DNA from: Nevskia soli DSM 19509
GTDB lineage: Bacteria > Pseudomonadota > Gammaproteobacteria > Nevskiales > Nevskiaceae
NCBI RefSeq assembly: GCF_000711955.1
Contig: NZ_JONR01000007.1
Location: 62,001-126,000, forward strand
DNA length: 64,000 bases
Direction of reading: 5' to 3'
Each line of letters opens with the position of its first letter. The first letter of the stretch is position 1. The translations under genes and the position numbers were made by a program. Shown here one piece after another: positions 44,994 through 53,428 of the stretch. Under the pieces are notes generated by a model. It was given only the letters and a program-made list of their open reading frames with translations. It did no database searches and had not been told where the DNA came from.

Positions 44994-45827
44994 ATGACTA
45001 CTCCGGATGCGCCGATCGGCGCCGCCATCCAGCTCGCCTCCATCGCGGATCGCGACGCCAATCTCGCCGCCGCCGGACGCCTGCTGCGCCAGGCTGCCGC
45101 GGCCGGCGTCGCCCTGGCGGTGCTGCCGGAGAATTTCTCCTTCATGGGGGTGAAGGAGCGCGACAAGCTGGCCATCGCCGAGCCGGACGGCACGGGACCG
45201 ATCCAGGATTTCCTCGCCGCCACGGCGCGCGAGCTGAAGCTGTGGATCGTGGCCGGCACGGTGCCGTTGCAGGTGCCCGGCGATGCCGACAAGGTTTACG
45301 CCGCCTGCCTGGTCTATGACGCGCAGGGCCGGCGCGCCGCGCGCTACGACAAGATCCACCTGTTCGACGTCGAAGTGCCGGGCGGCGAGCGCTACCGCGA
45401 ATCCGCCAGCATTGCACCCGGTCCGATCACGCCGGTGGTGGTGCAGACCCCCATCGGCAGACTCGGCCTCAGCGTCTGCTACGACCTGCGCTTTCCGGAG
45501 CTGTACCGGGCGCTGGCGGCGCAGGGCGCCGAAGCCCTGTGCGTGCCGGCCTCCTTCACCGCCCGCACCGGCCAGGCCCATTGGGAGTCCCTGTTGCGCG
45601 CCCGCGCCATCGAAAACCAGTGCTTCCTCATCGCGCCCGGCCAGCACGGCATCAACCCCGGCGGCCGCGCCACCCACGGCCACAGCCTGATTCTCGATCC
45701 CTGGGGCGAAATCCTGGCCCAGCAGGCCGAGGGCGACGGCGTGGTGGCCGCGCCGCTGCCGCGCCAGCGGCTGGAGCAGGTGCGCAGCAGTTTCCCGGCG
45801 CTGACCCACCGCCGCATGGGCATTTAA
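44994..45827 (+). CDS. Carbon-nitrogen hydrolase (nitrilase superfamily, Nit1-like)
   Basis: 277 residues with the Glu-Lys-Cys triad: LPENFSFMG (Glu), YDKIHLFDVE (Lys) and LSVCYDLRFPELYR (Cys). These features fit the Nit1/deaminated-glutathione amidase branch, a metabolite repair enzyme, although substrate is inferred. The ATG at 44994 is preceded by AGGAGG with good spacing; an in-frame ATG at 44967 overlaps yhdP and lacks a ribosome site. Confidence 0.9.
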   Translation: MTTPDAPIGAAIQLASIADRDANLAAAGRLLRQAAAAGVALAVLPENFSFMGVKERDKLAIAEPDGTGPIQDFLAATARELKLWIVAGTVPLQVPGDADKVYAACLVYDAQGRRAARYDKIHLFDVEVPGGERYRESASIAPGPITPVVVQTPIGRLGLSVCYDLRFPELYRALAAQGAEALCVPASFTARTGQAHWESLLRARAIENQCFLIAPGQHGINPGGRATHGHSLILDPWGEILAQQAEGDGVVAAPLPRQRLEQVRSSFPALTHRRMGI

Positions 45828-45871
45828 GCCCATAATCTTGGAAGCGCCCGCTTTTCCCCCATAATTTCCCC

Positions 45872-47314
45872 ATGAGCCAATCCCTAGACCTCGCCCGCCG
45901 CACCCTGCTGGCCCCCGCCGAACTCGATGAGTCGCGCATCCAGCGCGTGCTCAGCGGTCTGATGAAGCCCGGCGTCGACGCCGCCGACCTGTATTTCCAG
46001 CACGCGGTCACGGAGAGCTGGTTCTTCGAGGACGGCATCGTCAAGCAGGGCAGTCACCACACCGAGCAGGGCGTGGGTGTGCGCGCCATGGCCGGCGAGA
46101 AGCAGGGCTTCGCCTATTCCGACGAGATCGCCCTGCCGGCGCTGACCGATGCCGCCGGCGCCGCCGGCGCCATCGTGCGCCAGGGCCAGACCGGCAGCCT
46201 GGCGGTGGCGCATGCCACGGCCACGCCGGCGCTGTACGGCCCGGCCAATCCGCTCGACTCCTGGCCGGTGGAAAAGAAGCTGGACCTGCTGCGGCGCGCC
46301 GATGCCGCGGCGCGTGCCGCCGATGCGCGCGTCACCCAGGTGATGGTGACGCTGGCCGGCAGCCACGAAGTGATCCTGGTCGCGGCCACCGACGGCACCC
46401 TGGCCGCCGACGTGCGGCCGCTGGTGCGCCTGAACGTCTCGGTGATCGTGGAGGACAACGGCCGGCGCGAACAGTCCAGCACCGGCGGCGGCGGCCGCGG
46501 CGCTTATGCCGATTTCTTCGGCGGCGACACCGCCGAGCAGTATGCGAAGGAAGCGGTGCGCCAGGCCATCACCCTGCTGTCGGCGGTCGCGGCCCCCGCT
46601 GGCTCGATGCAGGTGGTGCTGGGCCCGGGCTGGCCCGGCGTGATGCTGCACGAGGCGGTGGGTCACGGCCTGGAAGGCGACTTCAACCGCAAGGGCACTT
46701 CCGCCTATTCCGGCCGCATCGGCCAGAAGGTGGCGAGCCCGCTGTGCACGGTGGTCGATGACGGCACCCTGCCGAACCGCCGCGGCTCGCTGACCCTCGA
46801 CGACGAGGGCACGCCGACCCAGTGCACCACCCTGATCGAGAACGGCATCCTCAAGGGCTACATCCAGGACAAGCTGAATGCGCGCCTGATGGGCATGCAG
46901 CCCACCGGCAACGGCCGCCGCGAGTCCTTCGCCCACCTGCCGATGCCGCGCATGACCAACACCTACCTGCTGGCCGGTCCGCACGACCCGGAAGAGATCA
47001 TCCGCTCGGTGAAGAAGGGCCTTTACGCCGTGAACTTCGCCGGCGGGCAGGTCGATATCACCAACGGCAACTACGTCTTCTCCGCCAGCGAGGCCTACCT
47101 GATCGAGGACGGCAAGGTGACGCGCCCGGTGAAGGGCGCCACCCTTACCGGCAACGGCCCGGAGTCGCTGTCGCGGGTGTCGATGCTGGGTACCGACATG
47201 AAGCTCGACAGCGGCATCGGCGTCTGCGGCAAGGACGGCCAGAGCGTGCCGGTGGGCGTGGGCCAGCCGACCCTGAAGATCGATGCCATGACCGTGGGCG
47301 GCACGCATGTCTGA
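45872..47314 (+). CDS. tldD: Metalloprotease TldD
   Basis: 480 residues, close to E. coli TldD. The zinc-binding motif HEAVGHGLEGDFNRKG is intact, and the TldD C-terminal domain follows with LLAGPHDPEEIIRSVKKG and INFAGGQVDITNGNYVFSASEAYLIEDG-like segments. With TldE (PmbA) it forms a heterodimer that degrades unfolded peptides and matures some peptide products. The tldE gene is not in the window, as is usual. Confidence 0.96.
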   Translation: MSQSLDLARRTLLAPAELDESRIQRVLSGLMKPGVDAADLYFQHAVTESWFFEDGIVKQGSHHTEQGVGVRAMAGEKQGFAYSDEIALPALTDAAGAAGAIVRQGQTGSLAVAHATATPALYGPANPLDSWPVEKKLDLLRRADAAARAADARVTQVMVTLAGSHEVILVAATDGTLAADVRPLVRLNVSVIVEDNGRREQSSTGGGGRGAYADFFGGDTAEQYAKEAVRQAITLLSAVAAPAGSMQVVLGPGWPGVMLHEAVGHGLEGDFNRKGTSAYSGRIGQKVASPLCTVVDDGTLPNRRGSLTLDDEGTPTQCTTLIENGILKGYIQDKLNARLMGMQPTGNGRRESFAHLPMPRMTNTYLLAGPHDPEEIIRSVKKGLYAVNFAGGQVDITNGNYVFSASEAYLIEDGKVTRPVKGATLTGNGPESLSRVSMLGTDMKLDSGIGVCGKDGQSVPVGVGQPTLKIDAMTVGGTHV

Positions 47315-47359
47315 GGGGGGACAGGAGGCCCGGTCCGCGTCATCCGCCGCACGCCGTCC

Positions 47360-47842
47360 TTGAGCGTCCGGCTGAATTTCAGCAGCGACGTGGCCGCACC
47401 GGTCGATACCGTGTGGGGCCATGTCAGCAGCATGGCCGGCGTCAACTACGAGCTGGGCCCCTGGGTGACGATGAGTTATCCGCCGCGTTACGCCAGCATC
47501 GAGGGTGCAACCGCGGAAGCGGAGCCGCTCGTGCCGGACCGCACCCTGTTCCATAGCTGGATCATGCTGGCGCGGCTGATTCCGCTGGATCGGCATGCGC
47601 TGGGGATGGATCGCATCCTGCCCGGCGAGGGCTTCGAGGAGCGTTCGCATTCCCTGACGCAGCGGGTATGGCTGCATCACCGCAGGCTGAGCGCCGTTGC
47701 CGGCGGCACGCGCGTCACCGACCTGCTGGAGTTCGAGCCGCGCCTGTCCCTGTGTGCGCCCACCCTGCGCTTCATCATCCACCTGCTGTTCCAGCACCGG
47801 CATCGCCGTCTGCGGCGGCACTTCGGCGAGATCACCGGCTAA
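47360..47842 (+). CDS. SRPBCC-like (START-fold) protein of unknown function
   Basis: 160 residues. The N-terminal FSSDVAAPVDTVWGHVSSMAGVNYELGPWV looks like the first strand and helices of polyketide cyclase/SRPBCC proteins, and the C-terminal LSLCAPTLRFIIHLLFQHRHRRLRRHF is a basic amphipathic helix. I cannot name a subfamily. The TTG start lacks an obvious ribosome site. It lies 45 nt after tldD and shares its last base with the start of rsmD, so it is part of a rightward operon. Confidence 0.7.
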   Translation: MSVRLNFSSDVAAPVDTVWGHVSSMAGVNYELGPWVTMSYPPRYASIEGATAEAEPLVPDRTLFHSWIMLARLIPLDRHALGMDRILPGEGFEERSHSLTQRVWLHHRRLSAVAGGTRVTDLLEFEPRLSLCAPTLRFIIHLLFQHRHRRLRRHFGEITG

Positions 47843-48420
47843 TGGCAAGACGTGCCCTCGGTACCCTGCGCATCATCGGCGGCGAATGGCGCAGCCGCTT
47901 GATCGAGTTCGACGCCGAGGCCGGTGTGCGGCCCACGCCGGACCGTGTGCGGCAGACCGTGTTCGACTGGTTGACGCCCCTGATTCCGGGCGCCAGCTGC
48001 CTGGACCTGTTCGCCGGCAGTGGCGCGCTCGGCTTCGAGGCCCTGTCGCGCGGCGGCGCCCATACCAGCTTCATCGAGCAGGGCCGGGAGCAGGCCGCGG
48101 CGCTGCGCGCCGCCGCCGCCAAGCTCGCCGCGGGTGAGCGCGCCGAAATCGTGCAGGGCGATGCCCTGTCCTGGCTGCGCAACACCGCGCGCCGCTACGA
48201 CGTGGTGTTCCTCGATCCGCCCTACGATGCCAAGCTGTTGGTGCCTGCGTTGACGGCCTTGCCCCGCGTGCTGAAGTCGATGCATCGGGTGTACCTGGAG
48301 TGGCCGCAGGGACAGCCGCCGGAATGGCCGGCCGGCTACACCCTGTTGAAGGAAAAGAGCGCCGGTCAGGTAAGCTACGGGCTCGCGATCTTTAACGCCG
48401 AAGCGCCGCCGGGGAGCTGA
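47842..48420 (+). CDS. rsmD: 16S rRNA (guanine966-N2)-methyltransferase
   Basis: 192 residues. It begins RRALGTLRIIGGEWRSRLIEF and RPTPDRVRQTVFDWL, both hallmarks of RsmD, then the S-adenosylmethionine site CLDLFAGSGALGFEALSRG and the catalytic VVFLDPPYD. The ATG overlaps the preceding stop (TAATG). coaD follows 19 nt downstream, a pairing conserved widely. Confidence 0.95.
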   Translation: MARRALGTLRIIGGEWRSRLIEFDAEAGVRPTPDRVRQTVFDWLTPLIPGASCLDLFAGSGALGFEALSRGGAHTSFIEQGREQAAALRAAAAKLAAGERAEIVQGDALSWLRNTARRYDVVFLDPPYDAKLLVPALTALPRVLKSMHRVYLEWPQGQPPEWPAGYTLLKEKSAGQVSYGLAIFNAEAPPGS

Positions 48421-48439
48421 GGCAACAGGGAGAAAACAC

Positions 48440-48928
48440 GTGAGCGTCATCGCCGCCTACTCGGGCACCTTCGACCCGATCACGCTGGGCCACAACGACA
48501 TCATTCACCGCGCCGCGCGCATGTTTCCCAAGCTGATCGTGGCGGTCGGCCTGAACATCACCAAGAATCCCAAGTTCACCATCGACGAGCGCATCGCGCT
48601 GATCCGCGCCTCGGTGCAGGACCTGGCCAATGTCGAGGTGGTCGGCTTCACCGGCCTGGTGGTGGACTTCGCGCGCGAGCATGGCGTCACCGTGCTGGTG
48701 CGCGGCGTGCGCACCGTCGGCGATGTCGATTACGAGAAGCAGATGGCGGTGATGAATCGCGACCTGTATCCGGAACTGGATACAGTGCTGCTGGCGCCTT
48801 CGCCACAGTTCGCGCATCTGTCTTCCAGCCTGGTGCGGGAGTTGACCAGCCTGGGGGCGCCGGTGAAGAAGCTGGTGCCGAAGGCGGTGATGCCGTTGTT
48901 GCTGGAGCGGTTTGGGCGGAAGAAGTAG
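48440..48928 (+). CDS. coaD: Phosphopantetheine adenylyltransferase
   Basis: 162 residues, the full normal length. The nucleotidyltransferase motif is GTFDPITLGHNDII, with the late conserved MAVMNRDLYPELDTV and HLSSSLVRELTSLGAPV (ISSTxVRE-type). It makes dephospho-CoA in coenzyme A synthesis. The GTG start follows a GGGAGAA. It is the last gene before a 1-kb repeat-rich gap. Confidence 0.96.
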   Translation: MSVIAAYSGTFDPITLGHNDIIHRAARMFPKLIVAVGLNITKNPKFTIDERIALIRASVQDLANVEVVGFTGLVVDFAREHGVTVLVRGVRTVGDVDYEKQMAVMNRDLYPELDTVLLAPSPQFAHLSSSLVRELTSLGAPVKKLVPKAVMPLLLERFGRKK

Positions 48929-49009
48929 GGCTTGTGGCTGTCATCCCCCGACTACAACCTCGAGGGCAGGCTCTGAGCGCAGCGAAGGATCTGGCCTCGC
49001 AGCTCTGAA

Positions 49010-49334
49010 ACTTCACGACGTGCGCTTGCGCGCGTGCCGGATCCTCCTGAACGTCTGGGCGGAGTTTTCGCCTGCGGCGAGTCACTTTTCTTGACGCAAG
49101 AAAAGTAACCAAAAGAACATGCCCCGGAGTTTGCGCCGGACTATCGCAAAAGAAGAAGCGCGATAGCCCGGTGCCCTGCGCTTCTCGCTCGTGGCGGGGT
49201 CTGAAGACAGGCCATCCCTGGCCTGTCTTCAGACGCTTCGGCATCCTGCCTCGCCCGGCGCGAACACACGCGCCGGCTGATGCCGCCACGAGCTGTGATG
49301 CTCGGCGCAAACTACGGGGCGGAAAATCAAAAGC
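49010..49334 (-). repeat. Multi-hairpin dispersed element, copy C (inverted)
   Basis: On the minus strand it follows the same order as copy A: GCTTTTGAT edge, outer stem P1 (arms GCTCGTGGCGG and CCGCCACGAGC), P2 (GGCGCG/CGCGCC), P3 at 49199-49234 (16 bp, GGGA loop), P4 (CCGGGCTATCGC region near 49155-49175) and P5 (ACTTTTCTTG/CAAGAAAAGT at 49083-49105). Stem bases differ from copy A on both arms so that pairing is kept. Confidence 0.85.
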
Positions 49335-49380
49335 AAGAAGTCACAGCAACATCAAAAGCGTCACCACTCCACCCTCGTCA

Positions 49381-49398
49381 TTCCCGCGAAAGCGGAAA
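49381..49398. repeat. REP-like palindrome (TTCCCGC type)
   Basis: TTCCCGC-GAAA-GCGGAAA, a short hairpin with one mismatch, related to the repeats at 10582-10607 and 32495-32514. Confidence 0.65.
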
Positions 49399-49443
49399 TC
49401 CAGAGCCCAAGCGCCGCACTCCGCTACCTGCCCCTCACCCTAA

Positions 49444-49471
49444 CCCTCTCCCCACATTCGTGGGGAGAGGG
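49444..49471. repeat. REP-like palindrome (CCTCTCCCC type)
   Basis: An 11-bp perfect stem (49444-49454 with 49461-49471, arm CCCTCTCCCCA) with a CATTCG loop. The same word pair forms the hairpin at 10404-10429. Confidence 0.85.
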
Positions 49472-49518
49472 GACTAAAGGCAGGGGGAGTGCGACGCTTT
49501 TGCCGTTGCTTTTGATTT

Positions 49519-49939
49519 GGCTTTTGATGTTCCCCCCGTTGCCTGCGCCGAGCATCGGAGTCCGCGGCGACGTAGGCTCGCGCCTGTTTGGCGCGAGGCG
49601 AGGCAGGATGCCGAAGCGTTTTCAGACAGGCCAGGGATGGCCTGTCTGAAAACCCCGCCGCGGGCGAGAAGCGCAGGGTGAGGGCCTGTTGGAGTGACTC
49701 AATGTCACTCCAACAGGCCCGAACGCCCGGCCATGGATGGCCGGGCCGGGGGTGGGTAACAGCAATGAAGTCTCGCCAGGGACGGCAAGGATGAACTCGA
49801 AAACGAAATGTGGGCGCAGGCTCCGGGGCGGCGCTTCTTTGGTCACTTTCTTGTCGCTGGAGACAAGAAAGTAACCCGCCTTCAGGGCGGAACCGCATTT
49901 TCAATCTGCGACTCCAATGCCTCGCGCGCTAGCGCGTAC
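49519..49939 (+). repeat. Multi-hairpin dispersed element, copy B
   Basis: Same order as copy A: the GGCTTTTGATGTT edge, P1, P2, P3 at 49618-49653 (16 bp, GGGA loop), P4 at 49682-49720 (17 bp), P5 (ACTTTCTTGTC/GACAAGAAAGT near 49846-49872) and terminal CGCGCGCTAGCGCG. It carries an extra ~90 bp between P4 and the GGGCGCAGGCTCCGG segment, including another hairpin around CCCGGCCATGGATGGCCGGG. Confidence 0.9.
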
Positions 49940-49997
49940 GCCGAGACTCCAGAGCGCATAGTGCAGAAAGCGCATGATGCAGAAAGAGCTCCAGCGC

Positions 49998-51275
49998 CTA
50001 AGGCTTCTTGTAAACCGTCCCCGCCTTCATCACAAACTCGACGTGTTGAAGGAGCTTCACGTCCTGCAAAGGATCGCCTTTCACCGCAATCAAATCAGCG
50101 GCATAACCCGGTGCAAGTTGCCCCAGCGTATCGGCATGTTTGAGCAACTCCGCCGCGTTGACGGTAGCCGCCCGGATGGTCTCGATGGCCGGCATGCCGG
50201 CCTGCACCATGTAGGAGAATTCCTGCGCGTTGTCGCCATGCGGGTAAACGCCGGCATCGGTGCCGAAGGCGATCTTGATGCCATACTTGTAGGCGCGGCC
50301 CAGGGTGTCGATGAGCTTGGGGCCGATGCCGGCGGCTTTCGATGCCACCTGCGGCGGGTAGTAGCCGGGGATTTGCGCCTTGGCGCTGGCGGTTTCGCCG
50401 GCGATGACGGTGGGCACGTACCAGGTGCCATGCTCCTTCATCAGCTTCATGTCCTGTTCATCCATGAAGGTGCCGTGCTCGATCGAGTCGACGCCGCCGA
50501 CCACGGCGCGGCGGATGGCTTCGGCGCCGTGGGCATGGGCGGCGACGGTGAAGCCGTAGTCGTGCGCGGCGGCGACGACGGCCTTGATCTCTTCTTCGGT
50601 GAGTTGTGGATTGTCGACCGAGCGCGATTCGTCGAGCACGCCGCCGGAGGGCATGATCTTGATCAGGTCGGCGCCGTCCTTGTAATGCTGGCGCACCGCC
50701 TTCCAGGCGTCGGCCGGGCCGTTGATGATGCTGTGCATTGCGTCAGGATCGCCCGCCAGGTCGCTGCGGTAGCCGTCGCTGGGATCGGCGTGGCCGCCGG
50801 TGGAGCCGATCGGTTCGCCGGCGGTGTACATGCGCGGGCCATCCACCAGTCCGGCGTCGATGGCCTTGCGCAGGGCGATGGAGACGTTGTTGCTGTCGCC
50901 GAGATTACGCACGGTGGTGAAGCCGGCTTGCAGGGTGCGCTTTGCATAGACGGTGCCGCGGATGGCGTAGTCAGCGGGGTTGAGGCGGAACTGGTCGCTG
51001 TAGGTGGTGGGGCCGAACTGGTCGGTGAGATGGGTGTGGCTGTCGATCAGGCCGGGCAGGCAGTTATAGGCGCGCAGGTCGATATGGTCGCCGGCACCGC
51101 CGGGCTGCTGTGCGTCGATGGACACGATCTTGCCCTGGTCGATCACCACGCTGACGTTGTCGCGCCACTTGCCGGACTTGACGTCCAGCAGGTGGCCGCA
51201 GTCGACGGTCAGGGCCTGGGCGGAATTGGCGAACAGCAGGCTCAGCGCCAGCGGCGCGGCATATGAATAACGCAT
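49998..51275 (-). CDS. Secreted metal-dependent amidohydrolase, imidazolonepropionase/Xaa-Pro dipeptidase-like
   Basis: 425 residues. A signal peptide (YAAPLALSLLFANSAQA) predicts export. The amidohydrolase metal site is complete: DSHTHL, Lys in DLIKIMPSGG (carboxylated lysine), AAHAHG, SIEHGTF and FGTDAG. Relatives in this secreted group hydrolyse dipeptides with C-terminal proline or other residues; the exact substrate is not known. It precedes, on the same strand, the region of an isoaspartyl peptidase gene, which suggests a shared role in breaking down peptides. Confidence 0.88.
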   Translation of the reverse strand: MRYSYAAPLALSLLFANSAQALTVDCGHLLDVKSGKWRDNVSVVIDQGKIVSIDAQQPGGAGDHIDLRAYNCLPGLIDSHTHLTDQFGPTTYSDQFRLNPADYAIRGTVYAKRTLQAGFTTVRNLGDSNNVSIALRKAIDAGLVDGPRMYTAGEPIGSTGGHADPSDGYRSDLAGDPDAMHSIINGPADAWKAVRQHYKDGADLIKIMPSGGVLDESRSVDNPQLTEEEIKAVVAAAHDYGFTVAAHAHGAEAIRRAVVGGVDSIEHGTFMDEQDMKLMKEHGTWYVPTVIAGETASAKAQIPGYYPPQVASKAAGIGPKLIDTLGRAYKYGIKIAFGTDAGVYPHGDNAQEFSYMVQAGMPAIETIRAATVNAAELLKHADTLGQLAPGYAADLIAVKGDPLQDVKLLQHVEFVMKAGTVYKKP

Positions 51276-51346
51276 TGAATACTCCCCGGTTTATATGCGG
51301 GGAGCATAGCGCGTGCGATTGAAATCGTCAGCGCCGCCGGTGGGGT

Positions 51347-52312
51347 TCAGGCCCCATCGCCGCCAGGTCCGATTGCAACCCGTATCCGTCCGTCCGCTTC
51401 GACCCAGGCGCGGTACATGCTGCGCGAGTTGAAGGGCAGGGCGATGTTGCCCTTGCTGTCGATGGCGATGCAGCCGCCGCGGCCGTGGTAATGCGCCACG
51501 GTATCCAGGGCCTCGGCGCAGGCGCGGTCGAGGTCCCAGCCGCACCAGGCGATACGCGCGTGCAGGGAGAAGCCGAAGCCGCTGCGGATGAAGGACTCGC
51601 CGGTACCGGTGCAGGAGACGGCGGCGCTGCGGTCGTCGGCGAAGGTGCCGGCGCCGATCACGGGAGTGTCGCCGACGCGGCCCGGCAGCTTGTTGGTGAG
51701 GCCGCCGGTGGAGGTGGCGGCGGCGAGATGACCCTGCGCGTCGCGGGCCACGGCGCCGACGGTGCCGAAGGCGGCATCGTCGTCGCAGAAAGCGTGGTCG
51801 TCGTGGTCCAGGGTGATGGCACCGGCCCGGCGCGCGGCTTCCAGCTGGTGCAGGCGCTCGGCGGTGATGAAGAAGCCGGGCTCGACCATTTCCATGCCCA
51901 GCTCGCGGGCCAGGTGTTCGGCGCCGGCGCCGCCGAAGAATACGTGCGGCGTGCGTTCCATGATGGCGCGGGCGAAGCGGATCGGGCTGCGCACCCGGCT
52001 GATACCGGTGACCGCGCCGCAGGCGCGGTCGGCGCCGTTGACGATGGCGGCATCCAGTTCCGGCTGGCCGTCACGGTTCAGTACCGCGCCAATGCCGGCG
52101 TTGAACAGCGGGCAATCTTCCATCAATTCGACGGCGCGGGTCACCGCGTCGAGGGCGGAGGCGCCGTTCCGCAGCAGGGCCAGGGCCTCGGTCGCCACGC
52201 GTTGCAGTGCAGCACGCTGTTCCGGCTGCGCGCCGGCGCCGGGGGGCGGGTCTCCCGCGCCGCCGTGCAGGGCGAAGCGGATCGGGTTCGAATCCTGGGT
52301 CGGGGTAGTCAT
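51347..52312 (-). CDS. Isoaspartyl peptidase/L-asparaginase (Ntn hydrolase)
   Basis: 321 residues of the plant-type asparaginase family. The precursor self-cleaves before the threonine in AFGTVGAVARD, which becomes the catalytic N-terminal Thr. Flanking conserved parts are ALHGGAGDP, NAGIGAVLN, GAVTGISRVRSP, ATSTGGLTNKLPGRVGD and GTGESFIR. No signal peptide. It removes beta-aspartyl residues from dipeptides. The next gene on this strand is the secreted amidohydrolase 71 nt downstream. Confidence 0.93.
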   Translation of the reverse strand: MTTPTQDSNPIRFALHGGAGDPPPGAGAQPEQRAALQRVATEALALLRNGASALDAVTRAVELMEDCPLFNAGIGAVLNRDGQPELDAAIVNGADRACGAVTGISRVRSPIRFARAIMERTPHVFFGGAGAEHLARELGMEMVEPGFFITAERLHQLEAARRAGAITLDHDDHAFCDDDAAFGTVGAVARDAQGHLAAATSTGGLTNKLPGRVGDTPVIGAGTFADDRSAAVSCTGTGESFIRSGFGFSLHARIAWCGWDLDRACAEALDTVAHYHGRGGCIAIDSKGNIALPFNSRSMYRAWVEADGRIRVAIGPGGDGA

Positions 52313-52452
52313 GGGCGGAATTATGCGCGGAATCGCGCCGATCCTGGCGAGCCCGAATCCGCGGCACGGCTGTGGCGCAGGTCGCGGTACGGTGCGCTGG
52401 CTTTGGGTAAGCTAGGCGAATGCCGTACAGCCTTAAAATCTACAACAACAGC

Positions 52453-52719
52453 GGGGTCTGTTAACACTCATTTGATCGCTGCGTTGCCCCCGAAATAGCG
52501 CCAGGCTAGGCGCGAGGAGCGAAGTTTAGTATCACTAAATGAGCGACGAGCAACGACGCATGGCGCTATTTCGGGGGCAACCCTTCGGGACCGGGGTAAT
52601 TTTCGCGCATTGCGTCGTCATTCCTCGCTTATGTATGGTTGATACACTTCGCTCGTCATTTCTAGCACTGCACGAAAATTACCCCCGTCGCAGCGATCAA
52701 ATGAGTGTTAACAGACCCC
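52453..52719. mobile_element. 267-bp nested palindrome with perfect 31-bp terminal inverted repeats (MITE-like)
   Basis: The ends 52453-52483 and 52689-52719 are perfect inverted repeats starting GGGGTCTGTTAACACTC. Inside are two further hairpins: 52484-52503 with 52561-52580 (20 bp, perfect) and about 52593-52609 with 52670-52686 (one mismatch). The loop of the left hairpin, reverse-complemented, aligns with the loop of the right one (both carry TGCGTCGT...CTTCGCTC...CTAGC), so the element is two diverged halves in head-to-head array. No transposase is encoded and no clear target duplication is seen. It ends where the ribosome binding site of the next gene begins. Confidence 0.85.
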
Positions 52720-52730
52720 AGGAGCATCCC

Positions 52731-53399
52731 ATGCGTATCGTCAGCCCCCTCATCCGTCTGTCCCTGCTGGGCGCCCTGGCCCTGGCCGCCGGCTGCACCA
52801 GCACCGCCACGGTGGTCAGTTCCGGCAACGGTCCGACCATTGCGCAGGCGCAGGCCGTGCCGTACAACGGCCCACAATACCGCGTCGCCATCAGTGCCTT
52901 CGACTACAAGGCGGCCAAGGGCGCCGAGATCGGCGGCGGCATGGCCGACATGCTGGCCGACTCGTTGTTCAACACCGGCCGCTTCATCGTGCTGGAGCGC
53001 GAGCACCTCAACGAGGTGACGCAGGAGCAGGATCTGTCCAACAGCAGCCGTTTCAAGCCGCAAACCGCGGCGCCGATCGGCCAGCTGGAAGGCGCGCAGT
53101 TGCTGATCCGCGGCTCCATCACCGCCTTCGAGCCGGCCTGCAAGGGCGGCTCACTGATCATCCTCTCCGGCAACCAGGCCTGCGTCACCATCAACATCCG
53201 CATCATCGACGCCGCCACCGGCCGCGTGGTCAACGCCACCACGGTCAACGGCACCTCGGCCAGCAACACCGTGGGCCTGGTCTTCGCCCGCGGCGATATG
53301 CCGATCGGGCTGGGCGCCTACAGCAAGACGCCGATGGAGCAGGCGATCCGCAACTGCATCGAGGCGGCCGTGAACAGCATCGCGGCGACCAAGCTCTAA
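52731..53399 (+). CDS. CsgG-like outer membrane lipoprotein, first of a pair
   Basis: 222 residues. Lipoprotein signal with lipobox ALAAGC. The CsgG-type body has YRVAISAFDYKA, GGMADMLADSLFNTGRFIVLEREHLNEV, QLEGAQLLIRGSITAFEP and INIRIIDAATGRVVNATTVNG. CsgG forms the curli export pore; short CsgG-like proteins of unknown cargo are common. No other curli genes are nearby. The AGGAG ribosome site (52720-52724) directly abuts the palindromic element, so any promoter must act through or inside that element. Confidence 0.85.
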   Translation: MRIVSPLIRLSLLGALALAAGCTSTATVVSSGNGPTIAQAQAVPYNGPQYRVAISAFDYKAAKGAEIGGGMADMLADSLFNTGRFIVLEREHLNEVTQEQDLSNSSRFKPQTAAPIGQLEGAQLLIRGSITAFEPACKGGSLIILSGNQACVTINIRIIDAATGRVVNATTVNGTSASNTVGLVFARGDMPIGLGAYSKTPMEQAIRNCIEAAVNSIAATKL

Positions 53400-53428
53400 C
53401 GCTCCACGCACCGATGTCAGGGGGAGCG

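Larger units (their letters stand above)
48929..49997. other. Repeat-rich intergenic region of about 1.07 kb
   Basis: No gene is supported here; open frames are repeat translations. The region holds two copies of the multi-hairpin element in opposite orientation (C, 49010-49334; B, 49519-49939). Between them lie two REP-like palindromes (49381-49398 and 49444-49471). It separates coaD from the leftward amidohydrolase. Confidence 0.85.

Noticed and set aside
49440..49904. 154-codon minus-strand frame
   Set aside because: Product of the same repeat; similar peptides would arise from copy A, so it is not a unique gene.
52539..52730. N-terminal extension of the first CsgG-like protein through the palindrome
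   Set aside because: The lipoprotein signal starts at 52731 with its own AGGAG; the extension would bury the signal peptide.
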